Source: Rostrohypoxylon terebratum | Lineage: Eukaryota > Ascomycota > Sordariomycetes > Xylariales > Hypoxylaceae | Direction of reading: 5' to 3' | Length of the DNA: 64,000 nucleotides | Assembly (NCBI GenBank): GCA_022497145.1 | Contig: MU385944.1 | Span: forward strand, 1 to 64,000 | Part shown: positions 10,875 to 21,005 of the stretch, piece by piece | How positions within the stretch are numbered: the stretch's first letter is position 1 | Layout of the letters: each line of letters begins with the position of its first letter | Notes under the pieces: generated by a model | Told to the model about the DNA's origin: nothing | The model's database searches: none | Seen by the model: only the letters and a program-made list of their open reading frames with translations | Translations under genes and position numbers: made by a program

Positions 10875-12802
10875 CTTGTGTTAATATTTTCCCAAAAGTC
10901 CTGAGGTTAGTTGTCCTCTATCCACACCCGCCCTCCCTTGGAGCGACGGTGTGATTGGATGATATCTCGCCACAGCAGTGCTGGAATGCGATGGGGATCT
11001 CGTCGGCGTAGATGGGATACTCGAGACGGAATGCGGAATGCAAGGTTGATCTCGAAAATCCCACGGACGTCTTCGCTGGAATGTGATCGTAAATTCGCTC
11101 ACTCGTCGTCAACGTATATAAAGACTCGTCTCGTCGTAATAGGATTTCGTAGTCCTTTTTCTCTGCTTGTCAGATCAACTTCTTCAAACAGGCACGTTGA
11201 GGGTATCGTGCAGGTGTTGTTGGTGTTTGCTGGTGTTTGATGAGAGAGAGGTGAGTAAGGTGAGGAATGGTATGATAGTGACGGTATGTATTGTATGGTA
11301 AGGTGTGTGGTATGATGGTATTGCAACTTAGAAGTTCAATTGATTTCCTTCGGGACAACAGCCCTTTGCCCGTTTGGAAAATCTAGAAGGAGAAGAAGAA
11401 CAGTAGAGTATTTTCGTTGTCATGTGTCACTACGTCTTCCTTTCCCTTTTTTTTTTTTTGCCCTTCGGTACAAGAATTATCCTGAGTATAGATAATTAAA
11501 AAAGAGAGGTTGGTAGATCGATCGAAAGTATGATTCGAAAATTGCGGTGCATGAGTGGTAAAAGATACAGCAATTGGTCCTGCCACCAGGATTTGGAGAT
11601 TGGAAATTGGAGATGTGAGATGTACGAAGTAGACGATGAGAATGTCGGGCTCAAATCTTTGCTAAGTAAATAAAAGATGTGGCTGGGTCCCGTTGCTGCA
11701 GCGATGCCGCTAGTATCATTAGCTAAAGCCCTGGTATAAAAGTGGGTATTTCAGCTGCCCGCCAAGAATTTGACTGGCTAACGCTGGCTAAACGGCTACT
11801 TTCTTTTTTGCTGGTGGTTGGGTGAGCGTTAAAGGTACCCAACTAGCTCTCGGGACCTTGCATGGGTGGATCTTGTTGACCAATCAAGATTTTCATATGC
11901 AGTGTTATGCAGTGTTATGTAGTGTTATGCAACATTAATGACGTGGATTGTCCACATCAGCATACTAATGTTGGTTGCCGAAGCTCCGTCCAAGCCATTG
12001 GCACCAATTAGTCCAAATCGGTTGTGTACCTTGAATCTTGTACCTTCATTCCATCTGAATTCAATCTTTTTTTCTCCACGTCAAAAAAAAGGCACCCAAG
12101 CACCCCAAGCACCCCACCAGCGTGCGACCTTCAATCTTTAATCTTCACTTTTCACTTCTCCATTTGAACAGATTCAACGCATTCTGGCATTCAAATGTTT
12201 TGTTATTGCTCGCCCTACGCGCCTACATAAAGATCCCCCTGTCCATGCATCGACAACGCATATAATACAAACAGATGTGTCTCATGAACTAGAACCTCTC
12301 CACGGATGTTGCCATATACTTCGTACGAACTAGCGAACTAGTGAACTAGTTGTGAATGTGAATCTCTCATTCATCATTCAACCAGATCCAATGGATTTCA
12401 TAATTTGTGAAATATCGCATTAATACCCCTATTAATGACAGGATCCCCACTTGGCACGATTCCCTTGAGGCCTTTCCTGTTTTTACGTCTCGTCTCGTAT
12501 CCTCAGGCACAATTATATTGGATCCAGAGGATGGCCTTTGTCGCTGAAGCAACGGCTTTCATTATTCTATGAAATTATACGTCGTACCTGGTATTCAATT
12601 TCATCACAGTCGACATCTCTCGTTCCAAGGTATTATTCTCAGTCTCTAACCATCATGGCGCATATCTAACTTGCTTGGCTTTATTGTCTAAATGGCGGAG
12701 TTCAACTATGGATGGTATATTCACTATTTGTTCCGATAGAAATGGCCCTAGACAACACATCGAACATACCGCTGCAACGAATAGATATAGCGATTAATCA
12801 TC
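10875..12802. other. Long intergenic region upstream of the Fig1-type gene
   Basis: About 1.9 kb. It contains pyrimidine- and purine-rich strings near 11100-11600 that are probably the Fig1 leader and promoter, a 10-bp tandem repeat at 11898-11927, and the 3' flank of the dienelactone hydrolase gene. The short ORFs show no family features. Confidence 0.45.
11898..11937. repeat. 10-bp tandem repeat TGCAGTGTTA
   Basis: Three consecutive units (the third with C to T) and a diverged fourth (TGCAACATTA). Too short to be more than local slippage. Confidence 0.7.
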
Positions 12803-13758
12803 TTAAGCCCAAGCATTGAACCACCGGATGGCCTGGAAGAATGCCTCTTCCTTTCCGAATTTCTGCTTCGGGTCTGTAATGTTCGCTCGCACACCGAATC
12901 CGTGCTTGGTACCGCCGTACAGCGCAAGGGAGTACGGCTGTCCGGTCTCGAGAAGCAAAGCCTCAATGGCCGACCTCCGCTCAGCAGGCGTCATATCATC
13001 TCCATCTAAACCATCAAGTTAGTCCACTGGAAAGTTTTCTGGGTTGGAGGAGGTAACTTGCCTGCAGCAGCAATGCTAGCGGGTCCGGTAATGGCGGAGA
13101 TCTCGCCATCTTCTAGCAAACTCGGGTGGGCAGCGAATCCGGCAATTACACCTTTCCCTTCCGCCAGCACACGGAACGCGTAGCGACCACCGAAGCAGTA
13201 GCCGGTAGCCACGATTTTCGACACACCGAGTTCTGTGCGCATGAAGTCAATTGCCGTTGCGATGATCGGGTCAGTCGCCTCTGGGCTGTGCTCAGCCAGA
13301 AATTTCGTTGTGTTGAAAGTTGGCGTCCCGTTGATGTCGCCAGGAGCTGGTGTTCCGTTGAACATATCCGGCGCAACTGTGAGATAGCCAGCTCGCCCGA
13401 AACTGTCGGCAAGCCTTGAATCATGTCAGGTGAGAATTTGCTCACAGAGCCAGATTACACTAACAGCTTGTTCTCGGCCAATTGGATCCCGAATACGTCT
13501 GTCAGGTACAGGACACCTATATCCGACGACGTGTTGCCCGTGACATACATGTTGACTATGTCGGAGTCAGTTTTATCGTTTTCAGTTCCCGTGTATGTTG
13601 AGTTGCATACTGTCATTGTAAAGCTGCTCTTTTCCCACAGGATCCCCGCTATGGGCAATGATTGATGTTCCCGTAGCAGGACAATCTGTCTGGCCTAGTG
13701 CTCCTCCCGTCAAAGCGGCGATGCTCCAGAGAGCGAGTAAGGAATTCACTCCCAACAT
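12803..13758 (-). CDS. Secreted dienelactone hydrolase-family protein
   Basis: Four exons (13758-13611, 13555-13465, 13414-13062, 13005-12803) give 264 aa. Residues 1-22 are a signal peptide (MLGVNSLLALWSIAALTGGA), so it should enter the secretory pathway. The alpha/beta-hydrolase core shows YLTDVFGIQLAENKLLADSFGRAGY, then the nucleophile elbow GYCFGG in which Cys replaces the usual Ser, as in dienelactone hydrolases. The catalytic His is in GGTKHGFGVR near the C terminus. Family members open dienelactone rings in chlorocatechol degradation, but most secreted fungal members have unknown substrates. The third intron (13061-13006) begins GCAAGT and ends TTAG: only a GC donor restores the frame into DGDDMTPAERRS, so it is a GC-AG intron. 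Confidence 0.88.
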
Positions 13759-14207
13759 TTTGAACGACTTTCTGAGATACACCAAGAACGAAAAAAGGAT
13801 GAAATCTCTCAAGGTCCAACTTATTTTCCCTTGAAATCGCAGAGAAACAAGATTTATTGGAGACACGATCTCGTAATCTAGCCGCCAAGCGATAAAGTCC
13901 ACATAACTCCCCTTTTAAGCAAGCCTTAAGCAGGCCAAGGGCGGCAGATGCGTGGAGATCCGTTCTCGGATGCTCTATTCGGATGTCGAGGTCCTTGTCG
14001 GCTAATTGGCGACACGCAAGTTTATCTATTCCATTGGCTGTCTAGGCTTTCTTCCGTTGGAGGTCGATCTCTTGAGTTTCGTTGGCATGGCTGCCCAAGG
14101 AATTGGCATCGCGCCGTAAAGATAAGCCTGTATGGAGTCAATAGTGACTACAAATCCACCTATTTTAAATTTATAAGCCCACGTTACTGCGATGGAATTG
14201 ATTTTGT
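13759..14207. other. Intergenic, no gene seen
   Basis: About 450 bp between two minus-strand genes. It should hold the promoter of the hydrolase gene and the 3' end of the upstream neighbour. Confidence 0.4.
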
Positions 14208-14811
14208 TCAAATTTCATCCCGACTAAGTCTTGCTGGGAGCTCGTGATTCGTCATAGCCCAGAAAAAACCGTAAACCATTACCATGGCCAAAAGATGTCC
14301 TGCTAGAAATTTAACCCACGTCGAGACGCCTCCAACATAGTCCATTATGGTCGGTTCCCGAGTGTCAAACATCAATTTGCGGTACGAATCACAGCCCAAA
14401 ACATAATAAACGTAAGTTTCGAAGAACGTACGTTCGGAAACAGGCAACGCTCTCTATGGTCGAGATCTCGTTAGCAGTCGATCCGTCCAAATTTTTGAAT
14501 TTTCAGCACGGAATCGCGCCGACATAGCAACAACATACCCGCAGGATCTCATAAACATCGGTGGCGATGATATCTGCCTCCCATTCTTGCAAGTCGCAGT
14601 ATTGCTTGAAAGCATCCCGCAGTTCCGGGATCTGCGCTCGGTATAGCTCTTCGCCACGCCACAGAAACATCCTCGAGGCTTCTCGATCGAGACCTCGGTA
14701 GTAGAGGTATGCTCGAAACCAGTCTCTAACGACAGATGGCGATGCCTCTTTTCCTGGGCAACTGCCAATAATTCCGGCACGGGTCGATGGGTATCGTCTG
14801 TATACCACCAT
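14208..14811 (-). CDS. Unknown protein with a C-terminal membrane segment
   Basis: Two exons (14811-14539 and 14453-14208), joined by an 85-nt GTATGT...TAG intron between codons, give 172 aa. I do not recognise the family. The first half is soluble and charged, rich in aromatic residues (DWFRAYLYYRGLDREASRMF), with helical character. The second half has one hydrophobic stretch of about 20 residues (VKFLAGHLLAMVMVYGFFWA) followed by a short polar tail, so a tail-anchored or single-pass protein is likely. ATG, splice sites and a long open frame support a real gene; no start upstream is available. Function is unknown. Confidence 0.55.
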
Positions 14812-16287
14812 CTTCGCGATACTACTCAGAAACCGCCGACCGACGTCTGTGGCATGTAGAAGGGATTGCTTATACAGAGAAGGTGATGCTAGAAGCGAAA
14901 CAGTTTATCGGACATCATAGCTCAGAAAAAGCTCTGATTGCGAGATCCTTTCACGAGGCTTTGTGAGGTTTGTGGGTTAGTCACCTGCGATGACGGCCCT
15001 TTCTTTGCTGAATCCGGGGGCTTGACAAAGCGCCCCGTGAACGATACAGCTGCCACTGTACAAATAGTTATAACTCTGGCATAACGAAACACAAGTTTCG
15101 CGATTTCGCAGTTCAAATTTCAAGCTACTTTCTACCTCTATCATTTAGACACATTAAAGTCAAGCAAAGCCAATCTCTTACCTAACCAGCAACACTTAAG
15201 TCCCGGGACATACACATTACCGTGACATAAATTGATCTGATTTTCTGTAATGATATTCATGATCAACAGTCTTATTGAGGTCGAGGTTCCGCCGTAATGG
15301 GTATATCGGGCATTGTGGAGCAAAGAGGCGACGACGTATGACGAGATTCAATAGCTTCCATCGGGATAGAAGATGCAGGGGTTTCACAGCTACCTTTTCT
15401 TCCATCAATAGGAATAGTCCCAATGCAAGGGGCGAAGTGTCATGCCAGGCACGGGAATCGCCCTCGTACGATTGCCAGATTTCATACATGCGGAATATAG
15501 GAAAGGGGTGCATGCTGTACTATACTCTGATCATTGATAATATCATAGCCGTGTCAAGTGACAAGATAGATTGATGCAGTATCACAATCCATACCAAATC
15601 TATATCAGATCTTTTTGATTTCCAAGCAAGTATATAGAGTTATGCCTTCATATCAGGTGCAGTTGAGGGTTTCACTTCAGGCAAACACCGCAGCGACGAC
15701 GTTGCCGTATGGGCTCGTATAAATCTTACCGGCCGAATGATATAAAGTTAGGTTCAATGACGGGGATAAGACAGCTCATCTATTCTTAGAATTGTTTTTC
15801 TAGGCGTTTCTCCGTTTGCACGTGAAACAGCTCCTGCTGGAGCCTCATTCTCTCACCATTTTGGAAGCTCAACCAAATTTTAGCTCAGGGGTGACATTCC
15901 TTCGCATCCTCAAGATCTATTAATCTACAACACACAAGCCATCAAAAGCCACGGGGTTCAAGGCAATCAAGACTAGCGATCCAGCAGAGAAATCTGGTTT
16001 TAATATATTAATACTTGCAGACCTACCTGTTTTGGCCGCGAGCATTGCATGGACAGCTGGGCTACTATTGGTGACTCGGGATCTGGGCAAATAAGGATGT
16101 CAATTCCAATAAGCCCCAAAGGATGATTGTTTCAACATCCGCCTTCCGATCAAGTCTGCTTATACGGACCACACGAAGTCCTTTAAGCCAAGATGAAGCT
16201 CAGGATCTATATATCTAGTGATGCGGTGCCATCGGCGCCCATGGAGCTCTACAACCCGTAGTCGTCATCCTACTTACCTTGCTCAAA
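14812..16287. other. Intergenic region with one possible small ORF
   Basis: About 1.5 kb upstream of the DUF1996 gene. Apart from the doubtful ORF at 15217-15513, nothing is supportable. The last 300 bases should be the promoter of the DUF1996 gene. Confidence 0.4.
15217..15513 (-). CDS. Doubtful 98-aa hypothetical ORF
   Basis: An ATG-initiated uninterrupted frame of 98 codons, rich in aromatic and basic residues, with no signal peptide, membrane segment or known motif. It has no obvious introns and no conserved neighbour. It may be a chance ORF; listed only because of its ATG start and length in a gene-poor stretch. Confidence 0.2.
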   Translation of the reverse strand: MHPFPIFRMYEIWQSYEGDSRAWHDTSPLALGLFLLMEEKVAVKPLHLLSRWKLLNLVIRRRLFAPQCPIYPLRRNLDLNKTVDHEYHYRKSDQFMSR

Positions 16288-17437
16288 ATGAGAGCGTCCA
16301 TTCCTTACTTCGTCGCCGCACTGGCTGCGAGCGTGATTGCTAAAGATCAAGAAACGTATGCAGTGCTACATTTCAACAATGTGGGCGGCCAATTTTCCAC
16401 TCAGGGACAAATGGATCCCATTGTAAGCCCCGGGGCCAAGTCGGCGCATGAACATGGCATCATGGGAGGGAGCAACTTTGGCCTCACCGTCACCGGAGAC
16501 CAACTCTTAAAATCCAAGTGCACCAATGCCAAAATTCTCAATGACAAGAGTAACTACTGGGTTCCTACACTATGGTTCCAATCTCCTGCCAACCATACTT
16601 TCAAGAAGGTTCCGCTGTATTACATGAATGCCTACTACAAGTAAGACCCCCACTAGACCTGTCAGATTCACTTAGTCTAAACTGAAGATCAGATTCGATG
16701 CCACCAACGACCAGATCAAGGCCTTCCCGCCAGGCCTCAAGATTGTAAGCGGCAATGTCACGAGAAGGAACCCGCCAAAGTCAGGTGCCGTCCAACTCGA
16801 CCCTACCAAGGGCGAAATCCAACCAGTGCAATGGACGTGTCCCACCAAAAACAACAACGTCGCCCGATACCCAGCAGGTTCCGACGGCACGAAAGCGGGA
16901 CTGCCCGATCCGAGCAATCCCAGCAGCGGGGCCGGGTTCCCGGTAGTAAACTGCGACGGATATTCGTCCCCGCTTCGACAAGACATTCACATGCCGTCGT
17001 GCTATAACCCCAAGGCCGGGCTGGACGACTACAAGAACAACATGGCGTGGCCGACGCCGACATCTGGCGGCAAGGCGGATTGTCCGAAGGGCTGGACGCA
17101 CGTCCCGCACCTCTTCATCGAGGTCTACTACGACACGCCGCAGTTCCAAAACGCGTGGGACCCGAACGGCAAGACGCAGCCGTTCGTGCTGGCGAACGGG
17201 GATCGGACCGGGTACAGCGCGCATGCGGATTTCATCTCGGGGTGGGATGAGAAGACCCTCCAGACGATCATCGACACGTGCAATGCTGGGTTCAACGGGA
17301 TGGACAAATGCCCGAATATACCAGGAGGACTCAACACGCAGACGTGTCAGATGAAGGCGGCATATCCCGGTCCGTCTGCCTCTGAGTGGGTGAAGCAGCT
17401 TCCGGGTAACAATCCTTTGTCTGGTTGGGGGGTATAG
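16288..17437 (+). CDS. Secreted DUF1996-domain protein
   Basis: Two exons (16288-16640, 16693-17437) with a 52-nt intron give 365 aa. The ATG at 16288 starts a signal peptide (MRASIPYFVAALAASVIAKD); the frame reaches slightly further upstream only through a TTG. The body matches the DUF1996 family: an early HEHGIMGGSNF motif (the conserved H-x-H around the G-G-S/N turn), QWTCP, an HMPSCY(N/W) segment, and a Trp-rich HVPHLFIEVYY strand, with His and Cys residues spread along it. The C-terminal WSC domain seen in some relatives is absent. These secreted proteins are common in ascomycetes, and their biochemical role is not known to me. GC content rises in exon 2 compared with the flanks. Confidence 0.88.
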
Positions 17438-17885
17438 TCACATACCTAAGTGATCTCCCTTTTCGTTTCAGTACTGTACATATCATAGGGCGCTGGGGAT
17501 TATTACGTGTCAAACGTCAACTTTTCTTGTATAAAGTTCTTATAAGGATATACGAAGTAGCTAGAGTTTCTTGCCTTTGAAATAAGCAAAGTCGATAAGC
17601 TACAACTGACGCGTTACAACTTGTGTTAGGATGTGACACGCTTCAATATATGCACCGCATATTGAATTGTCTTGTGACCTCTTTGTTACTCTCTATTTCT
17701 TACTATATTTTATCAAATATTGACTCTCAGTCATCAGATATGAAACAAGAGCTTTGTGATATTTTTCAGATATCATTCTATTGGTCCTTAAAATGTCGCT
17801 ATAAATAGTTTAGTGTATATCGTGCCTTGAGAGCGAATATAGTTGAAGCTCCCAGTGAACCTGATCCATTACTCGAAAACTCCAA
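17438..17885. other. Intergenic, AT-rich
   Basis: About 450 bp, AT-rich in the second half, presumably the DUF1996 terminator and the promoter of the next gene. No motif is claimed. Confidence 0.4.
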
Positions 17886-18839
17886 ATGCCGCCTACCTAC
17901 GTCCTCAGCCATCGATACATTCATGCCAACAAGCGAAAAGCCGACGAAGTATGCACTCTCAATTATGATGACGAGGGGACAGTTGATGCCCCCATGGGGC
18001 CAAGGCCGAAGAGGATCAAGGCCGACCACGCAGAATCTGGGAATAGGCGATGGGATCTTAGCATGGGAATTCCACGAGGGAGACCACAATTTTTAGAGGT
18101 TTGCACATTAGGAAATAGCACGATCGACGATCCTGAAATAGTGTGGATTGGGGATGTACCTGGCGATGTCGAAGCTAAAGAGATGAACGAATATGTCGCT
18201 CGAAAAGCTGCCTTAAAGCTGAACATCATCACCCATGTCTACATCATATATGGAGCACGATCTCATATGTTTGTTGACAGAGACGGAAAGAGAGTCAATG
18301 CTTGGCACTCTAATGATATGAATTTCCAACATCAGGAATTTGCAGCAGACCCTCATATGTGTTTAGCCTTTGGCACTGGACCGGACCATGTAAACGTATA
18401 TGGTTACGTCAACGTGATAGTCGACGAAAACGGAAACCCGATGGATTTCGCGACGACGAGGAATGCAGATCACGTTGTTGATGGCGACGACAGGATTTTT
18501 GAACTATTCGAATACAATCCTGACCAAGGTGATTGTAGCGCTTACTGTCCCACGCATGCGGAGGGCGAAAAGGCAGTACACCACTGTGATCTCGCGAAGC
18601 GTAGATTCTGCCCCCATCACAATACAAACGATCTCATCGACCATTTCTGTCGTCGAACGCGTTGGAGGGCTGAGTCGTTCGATGACCATTACTGCCCCTG
18701 TTCCCACGATCTGAATGGAGTCCTTGATCACTATTGCCCTTGTATTCACGAGAAGAGACGAATGACGACGTATCATTGCACACATCATATTCCCAGAAAG
18801 ACTCCACATACTCATTATTGTCCTCTATATTCGTTTTAG
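17886..18839 (+). CDS. Unknown nuclear-looking protein with a C-terminal His/Cys repeat array
   Basis: A single intronless frame of 317 aa starting at an ATG in AT-rich context. I do not recognise the family. The N-terminal 60 residues contain two basic clusters (NKRKADE near 15-21 and PRPKRIK near 39-45) that look like a bipartite nuclear localisation signal. Residues 70-210 form a mixed alpha/beta-looking region, including a hydrophobic strand stretch (IITHVYIIYG). Residues 213-312 are an array of eight His/Tyr-Cys units with Cys at 221, 234, 242, 255, 270, 284, 298 and 312, mostly 13-15 residues apart, many as HYCP or HxC with an extra His or Cys two residues on. Such regular Cys/His spacing suggests metal binding, though it does not match a zinc finger class I know. 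Confidence 0.6.
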   Translation: MPPTYVLSHRYIHANKRKADEVCTLNYDDEGTVDAPMGPRPKRIKADHAESGNRRWDLSMGIPRGRPQFLEVCTLGNSTIDDPEIVWIGDVPGDVEAKEMNEYVARKAALKLNIITHVYIIYGARSHMFVDRDGKRVNAWHSNDMNFQHQEFAADPHMCLAFGTGPDHVNVYGYVNVIVDENGNPMDFATTRNADHVVDGDDRIFELFEYNPDQGDCSAYCPTHAEGEKAVHHCDLAKRRFCPHHNTNDLIDHFCRRTRWRAESFDDHYCPCSHDLNGVLDHYCPCIHEKRRMTTYHCTHHIPRKTPHTHYCPLYSF

Positions 18840-19575
18840 TGCATCGCGATACCCGGTAAATACCACTCGTCCAGGAAAGACTCTATTGTTGCGCGAAGGG
18901 CTCTATGCTACTTTGCGCTATGAGACGCGGTATATACGGAAATCCCTCTTCGTCTGGCTTTCTAGGGATGCTCCGCTAAGCAACTCCTCCGTAGGTTTGA
19001 TCCCAGCTCCGTGGCTACCATCGGGATTTTCGTGGGATGCTTGACAGGTCCTACCATCCGCTCTAACCAAAAGCCGAGCGAAATTATATGTCGAGACTAG
19101 TTTGTGAACTTTGGTGGGAACTCATTTGGTATGTTGTGTTAAGTTTATTGGTTGCATACGAGGGATTAGAAATTGCTACTTCTATCAATTGAAGAGATGG
19201 CCTATATAGTAAACAAGGTACACGGGTCCTAAAGGGGTAATCATTGATCATTTTAATAGATTGAGAGCTCTCATTCAGTATACGAATCAGACCCTACGTT
19301 GTTTTCTTCCATTGGCATGTATGATGTGACGACCCCTTTTAAGTCTAACTGATGAGAAGCGCGCAATGTCTTATTGGGCGATGTCATAAGATATGTCTAT
19401 GAAATAACCACAGTCGGCTACGGAGAGACGACGAAGGGAAAGCAGTCTTAATACTTTAGTTAGGTCACTAGAACAGAATTCTGGAGAATTTTATCAATTA
19501 CGCCGTATTTCGGCCATCGAATCATCTAATATGACGCTTTGGGGTATCGTATGCTTCATTTCCAACCTTTCAAAA
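18840..19575. other. Convergent intergenic, no gene seen
   Basis: About 735 bp between the ends of the His/Cys-repeat gene and the SAT4-like gene. Only short ORFs are present. Confidence 0.4.
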
Positions 19576-21005
19576 TCAATCATCTCTTTCGCCGGGTTCT
19601 CTGTTACGAACGGACCACACCTGCTTCACCACAATGCCGTTAGGTGCTACTGGTAATGACTGCGAGTGCGTGCTATCCCTGTTTCCTGTACTGATAACCG
19701 TCCGTATTCCCGTCTCGAGACCCAAGCGAAGGTCGGGCATCGTCTCTGAAAAGTCGCTCTCGGCACCCTGGTCTAATCCGGAGGATTTGGTGCTACGTAT
19801 CGATCTTCCGTCGTCTTCGGCTTTCCGTGATCGGTCGAGGTCTATCCTGTTAAGTTCCGTCTCGCTTCCATCTTTGCCATTGGTTCTCAGTAAACTTTTA
19901 TCTCGGTTGATAGTATGACGTGAATAGGGATTTGTGCCCCCGTATGTGTATTTCTGTGGTGTAACTGATGTTTTCTTCACATTCAGAAAGCGACGGGAGA
20001 ACCGTCGAATGAGTGGCCCTAGGGCGATAAGGGATGAGCATATGAGGCCCGAAGCCGACTCTGCCTCTCCCCAGGCTGCAACTGTAACGAGGTCATATGA
20101 GAAATCTGCGGTGAGCTTGGCGAAGAAGACCATGCGGCATATAGATACAACGCAGGTGCTGGTTCAAGTTAGAGGTGTCTCCTTGTGCAACTGAGGGATG
20201 AAATTACTCACAAGAAGCCCAAGCCAAATATTGCGATGACTGCCCATTTACGCCCCTTTTTCAAGTTCAATCTCCACACCACAGGAATCGGAAGCAAGAG
20301 GACGATGAGATCAGTTACGAGATTGCCGACAGCGTTCATCCAGCCAAGAAGGTTGCTGTCTAAGCATGTACCACCTCCACTATGGTCCCAATAACTGTAT
20401 ATTGGCGTGCAAGCGAATATGAGAACGAACTCTTGAGCGATGACCCAACCGCCAACAATAGCCATCGCAACCAGGAAATATATGCGATAGTGGGGAACCT
20501 CCTGGATCAACCGGAAGTATTGGAAGAATAGACTGAATTTGACGAACATCAAAGTCGTTGCATATGTGACGGTCAAGAAGTAGAACATCTATGTAACATG
20601 AGTTAATATGTCGCGACCTGGTCGTGTCGAGGACGTTGGTCCTTACCTTCCAAAAACCCATCACTTCCTCTCCATCCCTAATATCCCATATATGAGCCCC
20701 AAGTCCATATCTCGTATGCAAACACTGCACTACACCATTCGATATCATACCACACTGTTGTAAGTTATTAGTAATCGACTAGTGTGAGACATCGTGTGTA
20801 AGGAGCGGTATACCGTGCCAGCCACCGCAAAATAGTCATCGATCCAAAACTGCCGTAAAACAAAATATCTGGTGTATAGGCGAAAGCATACGGCCATGGT
20901 GGCGACGGACATGCACAGCACCACGGCCGTTATGGCCTCGCCGGCGCGGTTGTCATGAGGAAGCTGTTCCCATGTGGCGGCATCTATGCCCCAATAGGCG
21001 CTCAT
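19576..21005 (-). CDS. SAT4/PTH11-like rhodopsin-domain integral membrane protein
   Basis: Four exons (21005-20814, 20754-20647, 20588-20212, 20158-19576) give 419 aa. The introns are 53-59 nt and the reading frame is restored exactly at each. Family landmarks are RLYTRYFVLRQFWIDDYF after helix 1, TRYGLGAHIWD before helix 3, FVKFSLFFQYFRL, the CTPI-YWD extracellular segment, and DLIVLLLPIPVVWRLNLKKGRK. Seven helices are expected. The Ser/Asp/Arg-rich tail of about 130 residues is probably cytosolic and could be phosphorylated. It belongs to the same broad family as the gene at 5.1-6.4 kb but is clearly diverged from it. Relatives act as GPCR-like sensors in some plant pathogens; the ligand is unknown. 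Confidence 0.88.
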
